DNA of 61,085 bases, taken from contig CAYTUG010000014.1 in assembly GCA_964441275.1 (NCBI GenBank), positions 1-61,085 on the forward strand, in the 5' to 3' direction. The notes under the pieces are model-generated. The model had not been told where the DNA came from. It made no database searches and was given only the letters and a program-made list of their open reading frames with translations. The DNA comes from SZUA-584 sp964441275. GTDB taxonomy: Bacteria; Bacillota; Clostridia; Christensenellales; SZUA-584. Both the position numbers and the translations under genes were made by a program. Within the stretch, counting starts at the first letter, position 1; the number at the start of each line of letters is the position of its first letter. Below, in pieces: positions 53,157-60,994 of this stretch.

Positions 53157-53945
53157 ATGCAAAGCATAAAGCGCAGGTTAATTCTGCTAAGTTCAAGTGA
53201 GAATAACAATTTAAAAGCGACACTAAAACTATTGGCGCAAGATGACGGAGTGGCTTTAGATTTGAATGCCCAAGGATTACCGCAAACAGACTGTTCGCTT
53301 TACCTGTGGGATTCAAAGCAAAAAGAGTACAATGCAGGCAAAATCATCAAAGGCCAGCTTAAGGCCAAGCTAAAATTGGTTGCTGTAAATGAAATAGCGA
53401 GTGTGGCGATAGTACACGAGTCGGCTAATTCTTTTTTGCTAAAGAGCGAAAGTTTAAACTGGGACGAGATTGTGGTGCAGTTCAGGCTTGCGCGAATGAA
53501 CAGAAAGGACAGTAAAACAAAAATTGAGGGGCATAAAGATAGATGCGCTTTCAAGCGCGCAGAAGAATGCGCGCCCGAACCTGAAATTGTGAACACCGTG
53601 AAAACTGAGCGGCAAAATGATACTTGCGACAGGTGTGCGCACGTTGCAAGACGGGATAAGATCAATCCTTTTCCATCGCTGTTTCCGAAAAGCGAATGGA
53701 TTAAAATATCATATCCCGGCCCTGCCGGATGGTGGCATTATATTTCGGGCAAAATATTTTCAGAAGGCAAGGTTGCCAAGGCAATAGGCGTACCCGGAGA
53801 ATATGATGTTACGCCGCCTATTTGGCTTGAAGGGTTTGGTACGTTTTTGCGATGCAACCTGCCCGATGCGCATGGTTATTGGCTCATGTTTCAGGATGCG
53901 CAGACAGGAGAGGTTCTTGATATGGCACTATCTGCACGTGATTAG
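53157..53945 (+). CDS. Unrecognised two-part protein (262 aa)
   Basis: I do not recognise the family. Residues ~1-105 look like a small alpha/beta domain (LILLSSSENN, CSLYLWDSKQ, VAIVHESANSFLL). Residues ~110-165 are a charged linker with four cysteines in CAFKRAEECAPE and CDRCAH. The C-terminal domain (~172-260) is rich in Trp, Gly and Pro: FPKSEWIKISYPGPAGWWHYISG, then AIGVPGEYDVTPPIWLEGF, then GYWLMFQDAQTGEVLDM. It resembles in style a conserved C-terminal module of Clostridia proteins of unknown function. No signal peptide is present. ATG start with AAAGGAG upstream. Its 3' end overlaps veg on the other strand by 62 bases. Confidence 0.75.
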   Translation: MQSIKRRLILLSSSENNNLKATLKLLAQDDGVALDLNAQGLPQTDCSLYLWDSKQKEYNAGKIIKGQLKAKLKLVAVNEIASVAIVHESANSFLLKSESLNWDEIVVQFRLARMNRKDSKTKIEGHKDRCAFKRAEECAPEPEIVNTVKTERQNDTCDRCAHVARRDKINPFPSLFPKSEWIKISYPGPAGWWHYISGKIFSEGKVAKAIGVPGEYDVTPPIWLEGFGTFLRCNLPDAHGYWLMFQDAQTGEVLDMALSARD

Positions 53946-54147
53946 TCAGAATTTCCGAATACGAAAAGCAATAGCGCCGGCTGTTTCCGTGTTCTTTTAC
54001 CATGACTGTAAACACCTCGGGGTAAAGCCCGTCTATTATCCCCCCAAGTTCTATTCCATTTCGCCTGCCCGTGCGGGTTCTTATTTTGATTAGAGCACCC
54101 TTTGAAGCCCGGATCTGCGTTTTTATTGCATCCATACAGCTGTTCAT
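53884..54147 (-). CDS. veg: Veg family protein (87 aa)
   Basis: Matches the Veg (DUF1021) family of small Sm-like barrel proteins; B. subtilis Veg stimulates biofilm formation by opposing SinR. Visible features are an IKTQIRASKGALIKIRT helix-strand start, the Arg-rich TGRRNGIELGGIIDGLYPEVFTVMV core, and the terminal CFSYSEILTNHVQIV. ATG start with AAAGGCGGTG upstream. It normally lies near yabG/ksgA in Bacillus; here it stands alone. Its last ~20 codons are antisense to the neighbouring gene. The extra C-terminal tail (PYQEPLLSAHPET) is not part of the family core. Confidence 0.85.
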   Translation of the reverse strand: MNSCMDAIKTQIRASKGALIKIRTRTGRRNGIELGGIIDGLYPEVFTVMVKEHGNSRRYCFSYSEILTNHVQIVPYQEPLLSAHPET

Positions 54148-54723
54148 TACAACACCGCCTTTAATATGTTGTTTTAATCATTCCCAAATTTATTAAGAAT
54201 ATCCCCGCGGCAGGTTTAAGCGGATAATGCATAATAATGATAACATGCCGTATTATATTACACATGTCGGAAAGTTTATTTAATACAGGCAAGTCAATCA
54301 ATTTCTACTGAATGAATATTTGCGCACTTTGAATGAATATTTTTATCCTACTTATCCACATTGTTTTCCACAGAGTGCGTATTCGAGAGATTGAGCGTGA
54401 AAAATAGAAATTCAAATTATCCTGCCTGCTTACAAAAATGAATAAAATATTATTCTGTTTGCTGCGTCCATTTATCGTAAATTTATAATTATACATAGCC
54501 GCAACGAAAGATATAGATGAACTGCAAAATCAGCAATAAGACAATAATCTAACGGCGAACACTGAAAAAAACTATTCATTATTATAGTGTCAAGCATAAA
54601 TATATTTTATATAAGTATTAGGCGATGAAAACGTCAAATAATAAAAAGCCCTTTAAACAAGGACCTCAGAGTGGGCAATTAAACTTGCAATTTAGTCTTG
54701 TGTAATTATGATTTTCTTTTAGG
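54148..54723. other. AT-rich spacer between veg and purA
   Basis: About 580 bp with no convincing ORF on either strand. It contains a DnaA-box pair (54352-54372) and long AT-rich tracts on the purA side. I see no tRNA or known riboswitch in it. Confidence 0.5.
54352..54372 (+). promoter_or_regulatory. DnaA box plus near-match
   Basis: TTATCCACA at 54352-54360 is a perfect DnaA box. TTTTCCACA at 54364-54372, three bases further, has one mismatch in the same orientation. They lie in the gene-free AT-rich spacer, 36 kb from dnaA. They could titrate DnaA or regulate neighbouring genes; chance is possible. Confidence 0.45.
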
Positions 54724-54752
54724 TTGACTCAAAAACTTTTTTCTGTTAATAT
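54724..54752 (+). promoter_or_regulatory. Promoter of purA
   Basis: TTGACT, a 17-base spacer, TAATAT: a near-consensus sigma-A promoter. The predicted start at ~54759 is only ~55 bases before the purA ATG. Confidence 0.75.
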
Positions 54753-54764
54753 GTCATAGGACTT

Positions 54765-54790
54765 AAGGCGGGGATAAAACCCCGCTTTTT
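54765..54790 (+). terminator. Terminator-like hairpin at the 5' end of the purA transcript
   Basis: GCGGGG and CCCCGC form a perfect six-pair stem around ATAAAA, extended by A-T/G-T pairs and followed by five T. It would begin within ~6-10 bases of the predicted purA start site and end 24 bases before the ATG. It could end an upstream read-through transcript, act as an attenuator, or be a 5' stabilising hairpin. Confidence 0.6.
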
Positions 54791-54813
54791 AATCTTAATG
54801 GTTAGGAGTTTAT

Positions 54814-56100
54814 ATGCCGGGAATATCTGTTTTCGGGGCGCAATGGGGCGATGAGGGCAAAGGCCGGTTTGTGGATTATCTCGCACACGAAGCCGATATA
54901 GTAATACGATACCAGGGCGGCAATAACGCCGGCCACACTATTATTGTTGACGATACAAAATATACGCTTCATCTTGTACCTGCCGGCGCTTTATACGAAG
55001 AAAAGCCTTGCATAATCGGCAACGGTGTAGTTGTTGATCCGGGCGCTCTTGTCGAGGAGATTGAGATTCTTGCACGGCAGGGGGTTAACCTGGCACAGTT
55101 AAAGATATCCGACAGGGCGCATATGGTTATGCCGTATCATAGGCTTTTGGACAGCATTAACGAAGATACGGCGCAAGAAGCGCAAATAATTGGTACGACA
55201 AAACGCGGAATTGGGCCATGTTATGCCGACAAAGCGGCACGGATTGGGCTTAGGATGTGCGATTTGGTTTCGGACAGTTTCCCTCAAAAGCTAAAAACTG
55301 CTCTCGATATGAAAAATACTCTGTTGGCCAAAATATACAATAGTGAACCATTGGAATATCGGAAGGTACTTGACGAGTTTTCAGAGTACGCAAAGCGGCT
55401 TTCGCCTTTTATATGCGATACCGTTGCCCTCTGCCACCGCTATTACAAACATGATAAAAAATTGCTTTTTGAGGGCGCTCAGGGGATGCTGCTCGATTTG
55501 GATTTTGGCACATACCCTTATGTAACGTCCTCTCACCCGACTTCGGGCGGCGTGAGCATTGGTACGGGGTTGCCCCCGGCAGCTATAACCGAGGTTATAG
55601 GAGTCGTAAAATCGTATACTACGCGTGTGGGCACCGGCCCTTTTGTGACTGAATTAACCGGCAAAACCGGCGATATGATCAGGCAAAAGGGGCACGAGTT
55701 TGGCGCTACGACCGGGCGGCCGCGCCGTTGCGGCTGGCTGGATACTGTAATTGTCAACTTTGCCGTGCATACCGGAGGCATCACGTCTATAGCGCTGTCC
55801 CGCATGGACACTTTGGGCGGGTTTGACACCGTGAAAGTTTGTACGGCATATGATATAGGTGGTAAAATAACAAAAGATTTTCCCGCTTCGCTCGACAACC
55901 TTGCGGTTGCGAAGCCGGTTTATAAAGAATTTAAGGGCTGGAGCAGCGAGTTATCGTCTATCAGACGGTTCGAGGATTTGCCTGAAGCCGCGCAAAACTA
56001 TATCGAGTTTATAGAAACTGAAACGGGCACGCCCGTATCTATGATAGGGGTAGGGCCGGAGCGCAGCGAATGTATACTGCGGCAACAGTTTTTTAAATAG
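54814..56100 (+). CDS. purA: Adenylosuccinate synthetase
   Basis: Joins IMP and aspartate using GTP, the first committed step to AMP. It starts FGAQWGDEGKGRFVDYLA, where the family P-loop includes the catalytic Asp. GGNNAGHTI is near 36-44, IGTTKRGIGPCYADKAARIGLR near 128-149, FEGAQGMLLDLDFGTYPYVTSS at ~223-244, and GRPRRCGWLDTV near 300-311. Length of 428 is normal. ATG start with TTAGGAG upstream. It is followed directly by the SRP RNA gene. purL lies nearby on the other strand, but purB is not in the window. Confidence 0.97.
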   Translation: MPGISVFGAQWGDEGKGRFVDYLAHEADIVIRYQGGNNAGHTIIVDDTKYTLHLVPAGALYEEKPCIIGNGVVVDPGALVEEIEILARQGVNLAQLKISDRAHMVMPYHRLLDSINEDTAQEAQIIGTTKRGIGPCYADKAARIGLRMCDLVSDSFPQKLKTALDMKNTLLAKIYNSEPLEYRKVLDEFSEYAKRLSPFICDTVALCHRYYKHDKKLLFEGAQGMLLDLDFGTYPYVTSSHPTSGGVSIGTGLPPAAITEVIGVVKSYTTRVGTGPFVTELTGKTGDMIRQKGHEFGATTGRPRRCGWLDTVIVNFAVHTGGITSIALSRMDTLGGFDTVKVCTAYDIGGKITKDFPASLDNLAVAKPVYKEFKGWSSELSSIRRFEDLPEAAQNYIEFIETETGTPVSMIGVGPERSECILRQQFFK

Positions 56101-56125
56101 CCGCATTAAAAATTATAAACAAGTT

Positions 56126-56396
56126 TACCGTGCCAGACGGGGAGCTAGCGGTGCCCTGAACCTGCAATCCGCTACAGCAGGGTTGGATTCCCGGTCCGAG
56201 GCACAATATTGTAAGGTATGGAGCCGGTAAGTGGCGTTGAGGAATGGGCCTCGTGCAATGGTTTGCCGTAAACCGTGTCAGGCCTTGACGGGAGCAGCAC
56301 TAAGCGGATTAAACTATGTGCCTCGAACAAGTCTGTTCTGAGCAAACTGTCGGCGAACCTCTTGTAGTACTGTGTCAAAGGCCGGGTGCGCGGTAT
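56126..56396 (+). ncRNA. ffs: Signal recognition particle RNA, large bacterial type
   Basis: A ~270-base RNA closely paralleling B. subtilis scRNA. It has a 5' ACCGTGCC, then the Alu-domain GGGGAGCTAGCGGTGCCCTG, then AACCTGCAATCCGCTACAGCAGGG. The long helix 5 arms follow, then the SRP54-binding domain GTGTCAGG-x-GGGAGCAGCACTAAG, and a 3' end GGGTGCGCGGT pairing with the 5' end. The large form with Alu domain is typical of spore-forming Firmicutes. The apical loop of the SRP54 domain reads TTGAC instead of the usual GGAA-type tetraloop. Ends are set by the pairing and are approximate to a few bases. Confidence 0.92.
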
Positions 56397-56551
56397 TATT
56401 ATGCGCTTCTTTGGAATTGCAGGAAAAAACATCGTTGCAGACGAATATTAATGTTATAAACGCCGTTGTTTATCATTGTCTGATTGGAGGTAAAATATAT
56501 ATAAGCTCTTTGGCGGCATTCAACAATAATTCTCTGAGAGGGGGCAGACAT

Positions 56552-57076
56552 ATGCGTGTTACAATTTCGGGTAAAGGAATGGAAGTCTCTGATTATTTGA
56601 AAGACTTGGCAACAAAAAAAGTGTCAAAACTAAGAAGGTATTTTGATGAAAATACCGAAGCGCAAATTACAATGTCTATCCAAAAATCAAGACACATAGT
56701 AGAGGTTACAATTCCGTTTGACGGTGTGGTGCTTCGCGGGGAAGAATCTTCCGGCGATATGTACGCATCTGTGGACGGCGTAGTAAAAAAACTCGAAAAA
56801 CAAATCCACAAACACCGTACGGCACTAAAAAAACGGCTGCGCGATGACGCGTTTTCCAAAGAATATGATACTTTCGAAATCGATGAAAAATCGCCGGCAA
56901 TTGTACGCACAAAACGTTTCGTTGTAAAACCTATGGATATTGAAGAAGCAAAAATGCAGATGGAGCTTTTAGGACATCAATTCTTTGTATTCCGCAATGC
57001 AAAAACAAATGAAATTAACGTGCTCTATCAGCGCCATGACGGAGATTTAGGGCTTATAGAGCCTGACGAAGATTAA
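56552..57076 (+). CDS. hpf: Ribosome hibernation promoting factor, long form
   Basis: Long HPF dimerises 70S ribosomes into inactive 100S particles in stationary phase. The S30AE N-terminal domain (~1-100) starts MRVTISGKGMEVSDYLKDLATKKVSKL. A linker leads to the C-terminal dimerisation domain (~118-170) with IVRTKRFVVKPMDIEEA and MELLGHQFFVFRNAKTNEINVLYQR. It has 174 residues from ATG 56552, which follows GAGAGGGGG. The same frame is open upstream into the SRP RNA without meaning. A terminator follows immediately. Confidence 0.95.
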   Translation: MRVTISGKGMEVSDYLKDLATKKVSKLRRYFDENTEAQITMSIQKSRHIVEVTIPFDGVVLRGEESSGDMYASVDGVVKKLEKQIHKHRTALKKRLRDDAFSKEYDTFEIDEKSPAIVRTKRFVVKPMDIEEAKMQMELLGHQFFVFRNAKTNEINVLYQRHDGDLGLIEPDED

Positions 57077-57077
57077 C

Positions 57078-57105
57078 AAAAAGGCGGAGCATACCGCCTT
57101 TTTTT
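57078..57105 (+). terminator. Bidirectional intrinsic terminator between hpf and purL
   Basis: AAAAAGGCGG and CCGCCTTTTT pair around AGCATA. Plus strand: the stem ends in a run of seven T, two bases after the hpf stop. Minus strand: it ends in five T, ~20 bases after the purL stop. It serves both convergent genes. Confidence 0.85.
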
Positions 57106-57125
57106 ATTTATATGCTAAATGATGC

Positions 57126-60100
57126 CTATAGAAAATAATTCACTCCGCTTTCAAAAATGCGCTGGCCTTTATTCCCGGGAACGTTTTTAAACGTGTTTTC
57201 GCTATATCTTTCCGAATTTGCCATCTTGCCGAAAATGCGCCCGTCTGCGGACAAAATACCCTCAATCGCAAACATCGAACCGCTTGGGTTGCCCTCTCCC
57301 ATTGTTGGCGCTCCATTTTCATCAACATATTGAGTAGCGATTTGCCCGTTGTCGAGCAATTCATTAGCTGTTTTTAAGGTTGAGCAAAACCTCCCGTTCC
57401 TGTTTGATACGGCGAGCGAATGTATTTCGCCCAAATTACACATTGCAAGCCAAGGCGATGCGTTGGATGATATCCGGGTGCGCACCATCTTAGATATGTG
57501 TTTTGCGCCGCAGTTTAAAGCAACCGTGGGGCTGTTTGCGCATTGGTTGGAAAATGCTCCATACGGTAACAGTCCAAGCTTAACAAGCGCCTGAAAACCG
57601 CTGCTTATCCCCAATATCAACCCATCTCTGTTAAGCAGCTTTTCAACTGCGTGTTTAATTTGCGAAATGTTCATAAACGCCGCTAAATATATAGCCGAAT
57701 CGATATGCTCGTCAATTCCCGAGAAACCGCCCGGCAAAAACAGTATCTGGCTGTTGTCAATATTCGCAATAAACTCTTCAGTGCTGCTAACATAATCTCT
57801 TGCGTTTAAATTCTTAATCACTTGAGTTTTTACAACAGCACCCGAGCGTAAAAAAGCATTCGCCGAATCGTACTCACAGTTTGTTCCGGGCAGCACCGGT
57901 ATAATAACATGCGGTTTTGCCTTTTTAACCGAACCCACATAAATATTTGCCGCATCGTATAATTTATCGGGAGCGGCGGAACCGGCGCTCTTATACGCAG
58001 GATAAACGCATGATAAGGTTTTTTCGTACGCCCGGTGCAGCTTTTCAAGCGATACGGTTTCGCCGTTTAGCGTTATGCCTTGCCCCCCCGTTGTTCCAAT
58101 GCGCTCAAAATCAAGGGAATGGCCTTCTACAATGATATCGCCATATGCTTTGCAAGACATCTCTTCAATATCGCAATTGTTAAGATCAGCGCCAATATCA
58201 TTTCCCAATGCCATTTTTGCTATTGCCGCAAGCGCTCCTCCGCGCTCTACCGCGCATGCCGAAACAACATTTTTGCTCTCAATTGCCGCAAGCAGTTTCG
58301 CATACATTTTTTTTGCGCCCTCAAAACAAGGCATCCCGGTTTGTTCCCGCTCGATACGAATACGGTATATACCATTTTCGGCTTTCTTGAATTCGGGGGA
58401 GATAATATCGGCCGCCTTTTTTGTACACAAAGCGAACGATACAAGAGTGGGAGGAACATGGATATCTTCAAAAGTGCCCGACATAGAGTCTTTCCCGCCA
58501 ATAGCCGGCGTTGCAAAATTGCGCTGTGCCCACCAAGCGCCGAGCAATGCCGCCGCCGGCTTGCCCCAGCTTTCCTCGTCCGCCAAACGCTCAAAATATT
58601 CTTGCAAAGTCAACCAAGCGCGGCTTATATCCCCGCCCGATGCAGCAATTTTAGCTAACGAAAGTACAACCGAATATACCGCGCCGATAAACGGGTTTTT
58701 TTCCATCATATACGGATCAAATCCGTACGAGAAAAGGCTTGCGTCCAAACATTCGCCATCCGCCGCTATTTTCATCGCCATGGCCTGGACAGGCGTGAGC
58801 TGGTTTTTGCCTCCCAATGGCATGTGCACCGTTGAAGCCCCTGTGGTAGAATCGAACATTTCGACCAGCCCTTTTTTAGAACATATGTTAATGTCGCCAA
58901 GTATCGAACACAATCTTTCAGACAGGTTTCCGGTAAACGGCTCTTTAAACAGTCCATAATTATCGAGATTGGCAACGAGCGCTTGCGCTGCTGCCGTTAC
59001 ACCATTGGTATTGAGAAAATCCCGCTTTATTGACACAATGGTGTCTCCTTGCCAAATAAGCTCCATTCGCCCGCGGTCGGTAACATTCGCAATATGCGTG
59101 GCATGCAAGTTTTCGTTACGCGCAAGGTTTACTACGGTTTCCAAATCCTTTTTGTCAATAACAATCGCCATTCTCTCCTGGCTTTCGGATATTGCCAATT
59201 CTGTACCCGACAGCCCTTCATACTTCTTGCGGATAAGATCAAGATTAACCTGCACCCCGTCCGCAAGCTCGCCAATCGCTACGCTAACGCCGCCTGCGCC
59301 AAAATCGTTACAACGTTTTACAAGGCGCGCAAAATCTTTATTTCTGAAAAGCCGTTGAATCTTGCGCTCAATAATAGGGTTGCCTTTTTGCACTTCGGCG
59401 CCGCATGTGTCAATCGATTTTGTATTATGTGCCTTTGAAGAGCCTGTTGCTCCTCCGCAGCCGTCGCGGCCTGTTTCACCGCCTATTAAAAGTATCAAAT
59501 CGCCCGGAACAGGTTTTTTGCGTACAACATTTTGCGCCGGAGCAGCCCCCACAACCGCACCTAATTCCATTCGCTTTGCCTTATAACCCTCATGATATAT
59601 TTCTTCCACCAAGCCCGCGGCAACCCCAATCTGGTTGCCATACGATGAATAGCCTGCCGCCGCCTGTCTGCATATTTTGTTCTGAGGCAATTTGCCGGGC
59701 ATGGTGTCTTCAACGGCTTCGCGGGGATCGCCGCTTCCGGTAATACGCATTGCGCCGTACACATAGCTTCGACCCGACAGCGGATCGCGGATCGCACCCC
59801 CAAGACAAGTGGCAGCGCCTCCAAAAGGCTCAATCTCTGTGGGATGGTTGTGCGTTTCGTTTTTAAACATTATCAAATAATCCTGCGGTTTGCCGTCAAC
59901 GGTTATTCTCTGTTTAATTGAACATGCGTTTATCTCGTCAGATTCGTCAAAATCCTGCATAAGCCCCTTATGTTTTGCTTCTTTCATATAAAGGGTTGCA
60001 ATATCCATCAAGCAAATATCCTTTTTGTTGCCAATTTCTTTTCTTGCTTTTAAATACTCCTCATACACCCTTTTCGCTTCGCCGGCTGTTTCGTCAAACT

Positions 60101-60806
60101 TAATATCAAGCTTTGTAAAAAAGGTAGTGTGACGGCAGTGGTCAGACCAGTAAGTATCAAAAACCCGGATTTCGGCAGCGGTGGGGTCGCGCTTTTCGTC
60201 ATCGCGAAAATACGCCTGAACAAATTTGATATCCTCGTAACTCATCGCAAGCGCGTACTCTTTGAGCAGACCGCGCAACGCTTTTTCATCGAACGAACAA
60301 AAACCGTGTAAAATAGGCACCGGCTGCGGTTTTGTAAAACCCTCGTTTAATGTTTGCGGTAATATGTTTGAAGCTTCCCGCGAATCTATAGGGTTTATTA
60401 TATAGTTTTTTATATCGCGCGCATCCGATTTGCCGATTCCGCTTAACACATATACGTCTGCGGATTTAACTGTGACATTGCCTTCAATAAGTTTTATGCA
60501 TTCCGCCGCATTGTCCGCGCGCTGGTCATACTGCCCGGGCAACAGCTCGGTTAAAACAACAATATCGTTTTCTTTCGTTACTAAGTTATCAAAATAAATA
60601 ATATCCGTTGCCGGGTTGAAAAAAACCATGCGCAAAGCCGTTTTAAAAGTTTGTTCGTCTATCCCCTCGATGTCGTAGCGGACAAGCAAACGAACATTCT
60701 GTAACGATTTTTTGTGTAGGGTAATTTTAAAATCCTCAAGCGCTTTTTGCGCCGAAACATCGTACCCGCTTTTCTTCTCAATAAATATGCGCCTAACCTG
60801 CTTCAT
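57126..60806 (-). CDS. purL: Phosphoribosylformylglycinamidine synthase, fused type, glutaminase triad degraded
   Basis: Step four of purine synthesis: FGAR to FGAM with ATP and glutamine. It is a single 1226-residue chain as in many Clostridia. The synthetase part (~1-940) is well conserved, e.g. RDPTAAEIRVFDTYWSDHCRHTTF, KNETHNHPTEIEPFGGAATC, FGAGGVSVAIGELADG. The C-terminal glutaminase domain (~965-1226) keeps PGTNCEYDSA and LPGGFSG. The nucleophile motif, normally G-I-C-N-G-F-Q, reads G-I-S-S-G-F-Q (Ser1068, bases 57603-57605). The catalytic His of G-H-S-E-R is Asn1197 (57216-57218), with the Glu kept. S-H-G-E-G-R-F also reads S-N-R-N-G-R-F. I infer ammonia-dependent activity. ATG start with GAGGAGAAATC upstream. 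Confidence 0.95.
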   Translation of the reverse strand: MKQVRRIFIEKKSGYDVSAQKALEDFKITLHKKSLQNVRLLVRYDIEGIDEQTFKTALRMVFFNPATDIIYFDNLVTKENDIVVLTELLPGQYDQRADNAAECIKLIEGNVTVKSADVYVLSGIGKSDARDIKNYIINPIDSREASNILPQTLNEGFTKPQPVPILHGFCSFDEKALRGLLKEYALAMSYEDIKFVQAYFRDDEKRDPTAAEIRVFDTYWSDHCRHTTFFTKLDIKFDETAGEAKRVYEEYLKARKEIGNKKDICLMDIATLYMKEAKHKGLMQDFDESDEINACSIKQRITVDGKPQDYLIMFKNETHNHPTEIEPFGGAATCLGGAIRDPLSGRSYVYGAMRITGSGDPREAVEDTMPGKLPQNKICRQAAAGYSSYGNQIGVAAGLVEEIYHEGYKAKRMELGAVVGAAPAQNVVRKKPVPGDLILLIGGETGRDGCGGATGSSKAHNTKSIDTCGAEVQKGNPIIERKIQRLFRNKDFARLVKRCNDFGAGGVSVAIGELADGVQVNLDLIRKKYEGLSGTELAISESQERMAIVIDKKDLETVVNLARNENLHATHIANVTDRGRMELIWQGDTIVSIKRDFLNTNGVTAAAQALVANLDNYGLFKEPFTGNLSERLCSILGDINICSKKGLVEMFDSTTGASTVHMPLGGKNQLTPVQAMAMKIAADGECLDASLFSYGFDPYMMEKNPFIGAVYSVVLSLAKIAASGGDISRAWLTLQEYFERLADEESWGKPAAALLGAWWAQRNFATPAIGGKDSMSGTFEDIHVPPTLVSFALCTKKAADIISPEFKKAENGIYRIRIEREQTGMPCFEGAKKMYAKLLAAIESKNVVSACAVERGGALAAIAKMALGNDIGADLNNCDIEEMSCKAYGDIIVEGHSLDFERIGTTGGQGITLNGETVSLEKLHRAYEKTLSCVYPAYKSAGSAAPDKLYDAANIYVGSVKKAKPHVIIPVLPGTNCEYDSANAFLRSGAVVKTQVIKNLNARDYVSSTEEFIANIDNSQILFLPGGFSGIDEHIDSAIYLAAFMNISQIKHAVEKLLNRDGLILGISSGFQALVKLGLLPYGAFSNQCANSPTVALNCGAKHISKMVRTRISSNASPWLAMCNLGEIHSLAVSNRNGRFCSTLKTANELLDNGQIATQYVDENGAPTMGEGNPSGSMFAIEGILSADGRIFGKMANSERYSENTFKNVPGNKGQRIFESGVNYFL

Positions 60807-60936
60807 GATTTCTCCTCGTTTTTGTATGCAAGAAGTATATCCCTTTTTTAACCTCCGCGCAATATTAACGGTGCGATTGTTGTTAACTTTTTATGTTAAT
60901 CTTAATGGATAATACAAATAGCAGTCCATATCCGGC

Positions 60937-60966
60937 TTGACTAAAATGATTTGTTTTTGCTATACT
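60937..60966 (+). promoter_or_regulatory. Promoter of the tRNA-Ser gene
   Basis: TTGACT, an 18-base spacer, TATACT. The predicted start at ~60973 is ~22 bases before the tRNA 5' end. The interval 60807-60936 has no gene. Confidence 0.7.
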
Positions 60967-60994
60967 ACCAATGCTTTATATGCGATATTTTCAC

